Below are positions 46,184 to 55,108 of a stretch of 64,000 nt of DNA, piece by piece. Position 1 is the stretch's first letter. Every line of letters starts with the position of its first letter. The translations under genes and the position numbers were made by a program. Origin of the DNA: Halotalea alkalilenta (GTDB taxonomy: Bacteria; Pseudomonadota; Gammaproteobacteria; Pseudomonadales; Halomonadaceae); contig NZ_CP015243.1 of the NCBI RefSeq assembly GCF_001648175.1, forward strand, positions 3,286,001 through 3,350,000. Reading direction: 5' to 3'. The notes beneath the pieces are model-generated. The model saw only the letters and a list, made by a program, of their open reading frames with translations, did no database searches and was not told where the DNA came from.

Positions 46184-47281
46184 CTAACGACGGCTGCGCC
46201 GCCGACGCTCCTCGGTGGGACCGATCAGCACCGACAGCCAGCGGGTGTCGGGGTGGCTGTCGAGCAGGATCTTAAGCGACATGGTCAAGGGCACCGAGAG
46301 CAAGAGCCCTACCGGACCGAGCACCCAGCCCCACACCACCAGCGACATGAACGCCATCAGCGTCGACATGCCCAAGGCGTGCCCCATCAGACGGGGCTCG
46401 ATGATGTTGCCGGTGATGAAGTGGACCGAGCCGAGCACCCCACCGAGCACGATCGCCAGCAGCACACCGCCATCGGGCATCACCAGCGCCAGCAGCACCG
46501 GCGGGATGGCTGACAGGAAGGCGCCGATGTTGGGGATGAAGTTGAGCAAGAAGGCCAGCACCCCCCAGATCAGCGCGAACTCCACGCCCAGCACCCAGCA
46601 GGTCAGGGTAGTGAGGACGCCACAGGCAACGCCGATCTCGCTCTTTACGATCAGATAGCGCTGCAGGCTCTCGGAAAACTGCTTGAACCGGGTCAGGCTC
46701 TTCTGCGGATTCTCGAAGGCGATCTTGAGCTTCTGCGGCAGATCGAGGATCTCGTAGATCATGAACACCACCATGATCACGATGATCACCGTCTGCGACA
46801 GCGTATCCCCCACGCCGCTGAGCAGCGTCGGCATGTACTGCACCAGCTGCGAGGGATCGAAACTGCCCGCGATCGCGCCGCGATCGATCGGCACGCCGAA
46901 GTCCTCGATCCAGTTCAGCCCCTGGCCGTAGAGCGCGCTGAGCCGGTCGGAGATCATCGGCATCTGATCGCTGAACTCGCCGAACTGGCTGCCGATCAGC
47001 AGGGTGAAAAGGCCGATGATCAGGCTTACCAGCGCGAGCACGACGCACACCGCGAGGGTCACGTTCCAGCCACGCTCGACCAGCCATTTCACCGGCCGGG
47101 CACAGAGGATCGCGATGAACAGGCTCATCAGGATCGGAATCACCAGCGTGCTGCCGAGCCTGAGCCCGCCGATGACGATGAAAAGCGCCGCAGCGACGAT
47201 CACCAGGGTGAAGGGGATCGTACTGACGTTTTCCGTGCCCTTCTGCTCGTTGTCGTCCGACGGACGCTCGGGATCCACCAT
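46184..47281 (-). CDS. AI-2E family transporter (PerM-like permease)
   Basis: 365 aa with 7-8 helices and the family's signatures: FLLNFIPNIGAFLSAIPPVLLAL, FITGNIIEPRLMGHALGMSTL and VWGWVLGPVGLLLSVPLTM. Members include TqsA and Na+/H+-linked or fatty-acid-related permeases; the substrate here cannot be told. It lies 19 bp downstream of the Bcr/CflA gene and is probably co-transcribed. Confidence 0.88.
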   Translation of the reverse strand: MVDPERPSDDNEQKGTENVSTIPFTLVIVAAALFIVIGGLRLGSTLVIPILMSLFIAILCARPVKWLVERGWNVTLAVCVVLALVSLIIGLFTLLIGSQFGEFSDQMPMISDRLSALYGQGLNWIEDFGVPIDRGAIAGSFDPSQLVQYMPTLLSGVGDTLSQTVIIVIMVVFMIYEILDLPQKLKIAFENPQKSLTRFKQFSESLQRYLIVKSEIGVACGVLTTLTCWVLGVEFALIWGVLAFLLNFIPNIGAFLSAIPPVLLALVMPDGGVLLAIVLGGVLGSVHFITGNIIEPRLMGHALGMSTLMAFMSLVVWGWVLGPVGLLLSVPLTMSLKILLDSHPDTRWLSVLIGPTEERRRRSRR

Positions 47282-47299
47282 GGCAGCTATCGCTCCGAG

Positions 47300-48550
47300 T
47301 CAAGAATCTTTCGACGACGCACCCAGCGCCGCCCTGGCCAGCATGCGCCGCTCCGAGAGCCAGCGCAGCAGCAGGTTGGCCCCAAGCGTGCTGAGCAGCA
47401 TCATCAGCACCATCGGCCATACCCCCGAAATCCCGATCGCACTGATCAATCCCCCCGAAAGCGCGCCCGCGGTGAACTGCACGCAGCCGAGCACCGCATT
47501 GGCGGTCGCGCTCATCTGCGGAAAGTAGTCGAGCATCGAGGAGACCGCATTGGGGTTGATCAGTCCGCTCATGCCGACGAAACACATCACCAGCACGGCG
47601 ATGACCGGCACCGAATCGAGACCCAGCGCCACCGTCACCGCCAGAGCGATACCCGCACAGAGCTGGATGCCGAGACCGATCTTGAGCAGCCTGCGCGGCG
47701 AGTGGCGGGACAGCAGCCGGATATTGACGCGATTGGACCCCGCCATCACCAGGATGTTAATCCCGAACAGCAGCGGGTAGGCCGCCGGCGAAACGCCATA
47801 GTAGTCGAGATAGACATAGGGCGAGCTGGTGATGAACGCGAACATCCCAGCGAACGACAGCGCCACGGCGAAAATGTAGCCCATCGCCGCCCGGTGGGTG
47901 ACGATCTGGCGATAATGGCCGAGCACTTGCCTTGCAGAGGCCGGGCGCTCGGGTCGCACCGACGTCTCCGGCAGCAGCCAGAGCACCGACCCCAGCACGC
48001 CCAAGCCGTAGACCGCGAGGAAGGCGAAGATCAGCTGCCAGCCACCGATGTAGAGCATCACGCTGCCCAGCGCCGGCGCCAGCAGCGGTGCCAGCAGCAG
48101 GATCATCACCATGGTCGAGAGCACCTTGGCTGCCTCTCGGCCGGAAAAGCAGTCGCGTACGATCGCCGGCGAGTTGACCACGCAAGCACCGCCGCCGAGC
48201 GCCTGGATGAAGCGCCAGAACCACAGCGCATGGAGGCTGTCGATCATGGTCAGCGCCAGGCTCGAGACGATGAACGTCAGCACCCCACCGATCAGCACCG
48301 GGCGGCGGCCGAGGCGATCGGAAAGCGGACCGAACAGCAGCTGGCCGAAGGCGAAACCAAAGAGGAAGATGCTGATCGAAATCGAGGTGTGGTGGACGCT
48401 CGCACCGACGTGCTCGGCGAGCATCGGCATCGCCGGCAAATAGGCGTCGATGGCGAATGGCGCCAGCGCGGTGTTGGCCGCAACCAGCAGCGCCAGACGC
48501 CTGGCACTGATCGGTTTCAAGGGTCGCTCCTGCATACCGCGGAAGGACAT
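47300..48550 (-). CDS. Bcr/CflA family multidrug efflux MFS transporter
   Basis: 416 aa, 12 helices. APFAIDAYLPAMPMLAEH opens TM1 as in Bcr; motif A is GPLSDRLGRRPVLIGG; motif C-like RFIQALGGGACVVNSPAIVRDCF follows. A proton antiporter for drugs or metabolites (bicyclomycin, Cys and others in E. coli). The ATG at 48550 lies inside a hairpin arm; the in-frame ATG at 48535 (MQERPLK) is a good alternative. Downstream of mlaA. Confidence 0.88.
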   Translation of the reverse strand: MSFRGMQERPLKPISARRLALLVAANTALAPFAIDAYLPAMPMLAEHVGASVHHTSISISIFLFGFAFGQLLFGPLSDRLGRRPVLIGGVLTFIVSSLALTMIDSLHALWFWRFIQALGGGACVVNSPAIVRDCFSGREAAKVLSTMVMILLLAPLLAPALGSVMLYIGGWQLIFAFLAVYGLGVLGSVLWLLPETSVRPERPASARQVLGHYRQIVTHRAAMGYIFAVALSFAGMFAFITSSPYVYLDYYGVSPAAYPLLFGINILVMAGSNRVNIRLLSRHSPRRLLKIGLGIQLCAGIALAVTVALGLDSVPVIAVLVMCFVGMSGLINPNAVSSMLDYFPQMSATANAVLGCVQFTAGALSGGLISAIGISGVWPMVLMMLLSTLGANLLLRWLSERRMLARAALGASSKDS

Positions 48551-48573
48551 GGAGCGCCGGTCGGCGCTCCATG
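48548..48573. repeat. Hairpin over the mlaA/efflux gene junction
   Basis: Perfect 11-bp inverted repeat CATGGAGCGCC-GGTC-GGCGCTCCATG, 8 bp after the mlaA stop. One arm contains the first possible ATG of the efflux gene, so folding of the mRNA could hide it. Confidence 0.75.
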
Positions 48574-48580
48574 GGATGGA

Positions 48581-49333
48581 TCACTGCGATGGTGTATCGG
48601 ATGCCGGCTCGGGCTCCTGGTAGTCGAAATCACCGCTGGCGAACGGGTCGTCTCCCTGCCCACCATCGATCTCGAACTGCCGACGCTGCATCCAGGCATC
48701 GCGGATGAAGGTATAGCGATCGCCGTGGATCAGCTGCTCCTGGTCGAGATAGCCTGCCCGGGTATTAACCACGTCGATGAAGCGCAGCCCCCAGCGCACG
48801 TAGTTATCCTCGATGTGGCGGGTCGCCGAAACGTACCAGTCTCCCGGCAGGCCGGCAGTGTCGCGCACCGTGCTCGGACCGAGCAGCGGCAGCATCACGA
48901 AGGGACCTGAGTTGGCACCCCAGGCGGCGAAGGTCTTGCCGAAGTCCTCGTCGCGCTGCTCGATCCCAAGGCCTGTGGCCGGATCGAGGAAGCCACCGAG
49001 GCCAAGCGTGGTGTTGATCAGGAAGCGGCCAAGCGAAGCACCGAAGATCGCCGGATTGCCCTGGAGCACCCCGTTGGCCATGTTGCCGACTTCGGAAAGG
49101 TTGCTGAAGAAGTTACCGATGCCGTCCTGGACCGGCTGCGGCGTGACCGCATCATAGCCCTGAGCGACCGGCCGCAGCGCGTAACGATCGAGCGTGTCGT
49201 TGAAGCGGAACACACCTCGGTTGAACCCTTCCCAAGGATCGTTCGGGGTGCCGTCCTGTGTATACATCCCAGCGCAACCGCTCAGCGTCGCCGACGCCGC
49301 CGCGGCGAGCGCGAGTCTGCTCCATCCATTCAT
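48581..49333 (-). CDS. mlaA: MlaA/VacJ-family outer-membrane lipoprotein
   Basis: 250 aa lipoprotein: signal peptide with lipobox LSGC (Cys at residue ~19). Then DPWEGFNRGVFRFNDTLDRY, GRFLINTTLGLGGFLDPA and DFGKTFAAWGANSGPFVMLPLLGPST, all typical of MlaA. It removes phospholipid from the outer leaflet of the outer membrane, passing it to MlaC-MlaFEDB (not in this window). Start set at 49333, where the signal peptide fits and AAGGGAA precedes. An acidic tail (GQGDDPFASGDFDYQEPEPASD) ends it. Confidence 0.92.
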   Translation of the reverse strand: MNGWSRLALAAAASATLSGCAGMYTQDGTPNDPWEGFNRGVFRFNDTLDRYALRPVAQGYDAVTPQPVQDGIGNFFSNLSEVGNMANGVLQGNPAIFGASLGRFLINTTLGLGGFLDPATGLGIEQRDEDFGKTFAAWGANSGPFVMLPLLGPSTVRDTAGLPGDWYVSATRHIEDNYVRWGLRFIDVVNTRAGYLDQEQLIHGDRYTFIRDAWMQRRQFEIDGGQGDDPFASGDFDYQEPEPASDTPSQ

Positions 49334-49521
49334 ACCGTTGGTTCCCTTGTATTCAGACGCCACAGGCTGTTCCTCTCGCCATCGCCTAGTTCCGCGGAGC
49401 CTCTGGCGAGAACCTTTGGAAAAAAACGTCCCGGCATCGTTGGTTAGCCACGCTCGGACTCAATCGCACCATCATAGCAGGACCAAGCCCTCCGGCAATC
49501 GAGCATCTCGATCACGGATCG

Positions 49522-52500
49522 CTATCCGACATCGCTCGCCTCGCGCCAGCGCTTCTCGAGCCGCTTCGCCGATACCGCCTCGAGGGTGCCAAGCTGCTGA
49601 GCGAAGAGCGAGACGCGAAACTCCTCGAGCCACCAGCCGAACTCCCTGAGCCAGGGCTCCACCAGGCCGCCCTTCTCACCACGCGCGACCCGCTCGTCCA
49701 ACCGGCGCTGGAACATATTGACCTCTTCCATCGCCAATTGATCCCGACGCACTTCGCGTGGCGCCTTTTCGAGCCGGATCAGCGCCGCCTGCATGTAACG
49801 CGGATAGTGGGCAAGCCACTCTCCCGCCTGCTGGGCGAAGCCTTTGTGCACCAATCGCGCCATCTGCGCCTTGAGATCGGCGTAGGTCAATGCAAGCTCG
49901 AAGCCGATCCGTCCTTTCTTCAGCGCCCGCATCACCTCGAGATGGCCCTTGAGCGCGGCTTCGAGCTGGTCGAGCAGACGTTCGGCGAGCTCACCGAGCT
50001 CACCGCGCCGCTGGTCGAGTCGCTCGCGCATCTCGCCTGCGGAACGTGGCAGCGGATCGAACGAGAAGGCGCGAAGAAACAGCGCGTCGATGAAGTCATC
50101 GATCAGTTCACGCTTGGCGCCGACCTGGGCATAGAGCAAGGCGATGCGCTCGAGCCGGGGGAGCCTGGTGAAATAGCGCAGCTGATCGGGCAGCGCTCGC
50201 ATCGCCGCGCGCTTGACCCCATGACGGTGCTGCTCATAGGCCTTCCCGGGATGATCGAACAGCTGGATCCCAAGGGTCTCGCCCTCGTCGACCAGCGCCG
50301 GAAACAGCTCGACCCGAATGCCTGCCTGCTGGCGCTGTTCGCGTTCTGGAATCGGCGTCTCGGGCCAGTGGGAGAGCCCGCTTCGCGAAGCCTCCCGTCC
50401 AGCGCCGGCGAGCGCCGCGGCGCCCTCGCTCGCGGCCCCGCGAAAGCGCGCGATCAGCGCATCGAGGTCACGCCCCTCGCCAAGGATTCTTCCATCGTGG
50501 TCGATCACCCGTACGTTGAAGCGCAGGTGGTCGGGCAGCTCGATGGCCTCCCAAAGGCCAGCCTCGAGTCGCGCACCGGTCTTCCTGCGCAGGAACTCTC
50601 CTAGCGCCGCCCCCATCGGTTCTCGTCCCGGCGTGATCGCCTCGAGCGCCGCGTCGACCCAATCCGGAATCGGCACCACCTGGCGACGATACTGCTTGGG
50701 CAGCCCCTTCATCAGCGCGATCGCTTTCTCCCGGCGCAGCCCCGGCACCAGCCAGTCGAGCCGCTCGCCGGGCAGGGTGCTGAGCATCAGCGCAGGCACC
50801 GTCACGGTCACACCGTCATCCGCCGCGCCCGGAGCGAAGTGGTAGGACAGCGGCAGCTGGACGCCGGCGAGCTCGAGGGTGTCGGGGTACTGGACCTCGG
50901 TCACCTCTTCGGCCGCGCGCGCCATCAGCGCCTGCTTGTCGAGAAACAGCACCCGGGGATCGACGCGCTCGGCCTGCTTGCGCCAGTGCTCGAACGAACG
51001 GCCATCGTAGACGTCCGCGGGGAGACGCTGGTGGTAGAAATCGTAGAGCGTCTCTTCATCGACCAGGATGTCGCGACGCCGTGCCCGGTCCTCGAGCGAC
51101 TCGACCTCGTCGATCAGCGCTCGATTGTGGGCGAAGAAAGCGCCCTGGGTACGCAGCTGCCCCTCGACCAGCGCAGCGCGGATGAAAATCTCACGCGCTT
51201 CCACCGGCGCGATCGCACCGAACGCCACCTTGCGCTGGTTGACCACCGGCAGGCCGAACAGGGTCGCCTGCTCGAACGCGACCACCTGGGCACGCTTGGC
51301 CTCCCAGTGCGGCTCGCTGTAGCTGCGCTTGAGCAATCGCCCGGCCGCCGCCTCGACCCATTCGGGCTTGATCATCGCAAGCTCCCGGGCGAACAGGCGC
51401 GAGGTCTCGAGCAGCTCGAACGCCATCACCCACTTGGGCGGCTTCTTGCCCAGCTGCGAGGCCGGATGGATCATGAACTTGCGGTTGCGTGCGCCGAGAT
51501 ACTCCCGTCCCTCGAGCTTGAGCCCCAGATTCGACAGCAGCCCGCTGAGCAGCGCCTGGTGGAGGCGCTCATAATCGATCTCCCGCTCGCCCTGGCCCGC
51601 TTCCGCCTCGCCGAGCTCCAGCTCACGAGCGAGTTGGCGCAGCTGACGAAAGGTGTCATGCCACTCGCGAAGGCGCATGTAGTTGAGATAGCGACTGCGG
51701 CACCAGCGTCTGAGCGCTGCCGCGGACAGCTCGTCGCGGGCCGCCTCGAAGCCGCGCCAGAGGTTGATCCAGGCGGCGAAATCGGAAACCGGGTCGCTCC
51801 ATTCACGGTGGGCCTGATCGGCCGCCTCGCGCTTGTCGCCAGGCCGTTCACGCGGGTCCTGCACCGCCAGCGCGCTGACCACGATCAGCGTCTCGCGCAG
51901 GCAGCCGAGCTGGCTGCCCGCCAGCACCATCCGCGCAAGCCTGGGGTCGATCGGCAGTCGCGCCAGCTTGCGCCCAAGCGGGGTGATCCTGGTCTCGTCC
52001 ACCGCGCCGAGTTCGTCGAGCAGGCGAAAACCATCGCGGACGAAACGCGGGTCGGGCGGATCGATGAATGGAAAATCGGCCACGTCGCCGAGCTTCAGTG
52101 CCAGCATCGAGAGAATCACCGAAGCAAGATTGGTGCGCTGGATCTCGGGCTCGGTGAAGGGCGCTCGGGAGAGGAAATCCTCCTCGCTGTAGAGGCGGAT
52201 GCACAGCCCCTCGGCGACGCGCCCGCAGCGTCCCTTGCGCTGTTCGGCGCTGGCTTGGCTGACCGCCTCGATCGGCAGTCGCTGGATCTTCGAGCGATAG
52301 CTGTAGCGGCTGATCCTGACCAGCCCAGGGTCGATCACGTAGCGGATCCCTGGGACGGTCAGGGAGGTCTCGGCCACGTTGGTGGCGAGCACGATACGCC
52401 GGCCGGTGTGGGGCGCGAAGACGCGATTCTGCTCGGCATTGGAGAGCCGCGCGTAGAGCGGTAGCACCTCGGTGTCCCTGAGCCCCGCGCGGCGCAGGGT

Positions 52501-53493
52501 GTCGGCAGTCTCGCGGATCTCGCGCTCACCGGGGAGGAACACCAGCACATCGCGGGGCCCCGTGCCCCAGCGCTGCTGCCGTTCGACCGCCTGGATCTCC
52601 TCGACCGCATGGAGTATCCCCTCCTGCAGGCTGAGATCCTCTTCGTCGTCACCATCGCGTACCAGCGGCCGATAGCGGGTCTCGACCGCGAAGGTACGTC
52701 CCGAGACCTCGATGATCGGCGCAGGCACCAGCCGTCCTTCCCGCTCACGGCCGAAATGCCGGGCGAAGCGTTCAAGATCGATGGTCGCCGAGGTGATCAC
52801 CAGTTTCAGATCATCCCTGCGCGCGAGCAGCCGCTTGAGATAGCCGAGCAGGAAGTCGATGTTGAGACTGCGCTCGTGGGCCTCGTCGATGATGATCGTG
52901 TCGTAGCGCAGGAGATCAGGGTCGTGCTGGGTCTCGGCGAGCAGGATCCCGTCGGTCATCAGCTTGACCCGGGTGTTGGGCCCGGTGTTGTCGGCGAAGC
53001 GCATCTGGTAGCCGACCGCCTCGCCGAGCGGAGTATCGAGCTCCTCGGCGAGCCGCGCCGCCACCGAGCGCGCGGCCAGCCGCCTGGGCTGGGTGTGGCC
53101 GATCAATCCCCGCGCACCGAGGCCGAGCTCGAGGCAGAGCTTCGGCAGCTGGGTGGTCTTGCCGGAGCCGGTCTCGCCTGCGATCACCACCACTTGGTGG
53201 CGGGCGAGCGCCTCGAGGATGACCTCGCGCTTGCCGCTGACCGGCAGCGCCGCGGGGTAGTCGAGCTTGAGCGGCTGGGACCGGCGCGCGGCCACCCGTG
53301 CGCGGCTCGCCTCGAGACGAACGGCAAGCTCGGCCGCCGCGCGATCGACAGGCTTGCCCTGCGCTGCGCGTCGTTCGAGCCCGGCGAGCCTTGCTGCGAT
53401 CGCGCGAGCATCGACAAGCGTGGCGTCGGCGAGGCTCGAACGCAGGGCGGCTAATGAAGGTGAGTCGGGATGGGATGGCGCGAAATCGCTCAA
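49522..53493 (-). CDS. hrpA: ATP-dependent RNA helicase HrpA
   Basis: 1323 aa, close to E. coli HrpA (1300). Walker A GETGSGKTTQLPK, DEAH box TIIIDEAHERSLNIDFL, SATID motif, HA2 and OB-fold domains, then the long HrpA-specific C-terminal region. It rescues stalled ribosomes and processes some mRNAs. The start is set at a TTG (53493; MSDFAPSHPDSPSLAALRSSL) because it has AAGAGG five bases upstream and aligns with the E. coli N-terminus. The ATG at 53676 would run through the divergent promoter gap. Confidence 0.92.
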   Translation of the reverse strand: MSDFAPSHPDSPSLAALRSSLADATLVDARAIAARLAGLERRAAQGKPVDRAAAELAVRLEASRARVAARRSQPLKLDYPAALPVSGKREVILEALARHQVVVIAGETGSGKTTQLPKLCLELGLGARGLIGHTQPRRLAARSVAARLAEELDTPLGEAVGYQMRFADNTGPNTRVKLMTDGILLAETQHDPDLLRYDTIIIDEAHERSLNIDFLLGYLKRLLARRDDLKLVITSATIDLERFARHFGREREGRLVPAPIIEVSGRTFAVETRYRPLVRDGDDEEDLSLQEGILHAVEEIQAVERQQRWGTGPRDVLVFLPGEREIRETADTLRRAGLRDTEVLPLYARLSNAEQNRVFAPHTGRRIVLATNVAETSLTVPGIRYVIDPGLVRISRYSYRSKIQRLPIEAVSQASAEQRKGRCGRVAEGLCIRLYSEEDFLSRAPFTEPEIQRTNLASVILSMLALKLGDVADFPFIDPPDPRFVRDGFRLLDELGAVDETRITPLGRKLARLPIDPRLARMVLAGSQLGCLRETLIVVSALAVQDPRERPGDKREAADQAHREWSDPVSDFAAWINLWRGFEAARDELSAAALRRWCRSRYLNYMRLREWHDTFRQLRQLARELELGEAEAGQGEREIDYERLHQALLSGLLSNLGLKLEGREYLGARNRKFMIHPASQLGKKPPKWVMAFELLETSRLFARELAMIKPEWVEAAAGRLLKRSYSEPHWEAKRAQVVAFEQATLFGLPVVNQRKVAFGAIAPVEAREIFIRAALVEGQLRTQGAFFAHNRALIDEVESLEDRARRRDILVDEETLYDFYHQRLPADVYDGRSFEHWRKQAERVDPRVLFLDKQALMARAAEEVTEVQYPDTLELAGVQLPLSYHFAPGAADDGVTVTVPALMLSTLPGERLDWLVPGLRREKAIALMKGLPKQYRRQVVPIPDWVDAALEAITPGREPMGAALGEFLRRKTGARLEAGLWEAIELPDHLRFNVRVIDHDGRILGEGRDLDALIARFRGAASEGAAALAGAGREASRSGLSHWPETPIPEREQRQQAGIRVELFPALVDEGETLGIQLFDHPGKAYEQHRHGVKRAAMRALPDQLRYFTRLPRLERIALLYAQVGAKRELIDDFIDALFLRAFSFDPLPRSAGEMRERLDQRRGELGELAERLLDQLEAALKGHLEVMRALKKGRIGFELALTYADLKAQMARLVHKGFAQQAGEWLAHYPRYMQAALIRLEKAPREVRRDQLAMEEVNMFQRRLDERVARGEKGGLVEPWLREFGWWLEEFRVSLFAQQLGTLEAVSAKRLEKRWREASDVG

Positions 53494-53695
53494 GGCGGCC
53501 TCTTGATCGAAGCTGACTGACCTGACGGGCGTGGCGCCCGCGTCGGCGGCAATGGTAATCCTCCATTCTAGCGCCGAGGCTGCCGATCCCCAAACTTGCG
53601 CCGGCTTTGTCAAGCGAGGGCGAATGGGCCTAATCTGGACCCCACTCGGTGCATCGCGCGCCGCCTCTCCCGCCATTGAAAGGACAGGTCATCAG
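53494..53695. promoter_or_regulatory. Divergent gap hrpA / cysK
   Basis: 202 bp between the chosen hrpA TTG and the cysK ATG. The hrpA frame stays open with no stop across it, but it shows no resemblance to HrpA. Promoters for both genes should lie here; no confident boxes were found. Confidence 0.4.
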
Positions 53696-54664
<969 letters not shown>

Positions 54665-54692
54665 GCAGCGCTATTCGTCCACGCTCCACGCA

Positions 54693-54719
54693 GCGGGCCC
54701 GGCATTCGCCGGGCCCGCT
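54693..54719 (+). repeat. Terminator hairpin, left copy of a 27-bp direct repeat
   Basis: Identical over 27 bp to 55049-55075. It forms an 11- to 12-bp stem with loop ATTC, 28 bp after the cysK stop. This copy is followed by element sequence, not a T-run, so it looks like the duplicated half. Confidence 0.9.
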
Positions 54720-55048
54720 CAGACTGCTGACAAAGTATTTGAAGATGCCACGATGGTTTCCAGCCGCCTCCGAGAGCGCGCTGGACGGCAATCGATTGCA
54801 CCGGGGTTTGCGACATGGATGTCGCAAAAGGCGCGCCCGGACAGGGACGTCCATGCGCGCCGACCCGAGGGCAAGCGATTGATCGGCCAGGGTTTCGCGA
54901 TCTCGTGGCGGCGCGTCCCCTTTCAGGGGGAGCGCGAGGGGTCCGCCCCTCGCATCTAAACGAGCGATAGGCTCGTTGGAGCGAAAACGGTTCTCCACTC
55001 GCCAGGATCGAAAGCGTCGCTGGGTCTAAAGGGGTTTGTCATTAATCT
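54720..55048. mobile_element. MITE-like element inserted at the cysK terminator
   Basis: About 329 bp bounded by imperfect terminal inverted repeats: CAGACTGCTGACAAA at the left (54720-54734) and TTTGTCATTAATCTG at the right (55035-55049), 12 of 15 matching. It is flanked by a perfect 27-bp direct repeat, itself a hairpin, which reads as a target duplication. Inside are at least four hairpins: 54807-54828 (10-bp arms), 54830-54861, 54934-54953 (8-bp arms) and 54959-54977. No transposase. The ends are reminiscent of IS elements that target terminator palindromes, but the family is not identified. Confidence 0.7.
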
Positions 55049-55082
55049 GCGGGCCCGGCATTCGCCGGGCCCGCTGTTTTTT
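55049..55082 (+). terminator. Terminator of cysK, right copy of the direct repeat
   Basis: Same 27-bp hairpin as at 54693, here followed by GTTTTTT (55076-55082). This is the functional-looking rho-independent terminator, now separated from cysK by the element. It also faces the end of the VWA gene on the minus strand. Confidence 0.85.
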
Positions 55083-55108
55083 CACCCATGATCCGATGCC
55101 GGCTGCCT

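Noticed and set aside
54753..54959. 68-codon frame inside the MITE-like element
   Set aside because: It runs through perfect hairpins that dictate its sequence and has no recognised motif, so it is not taken as a transposase or peptide gene.
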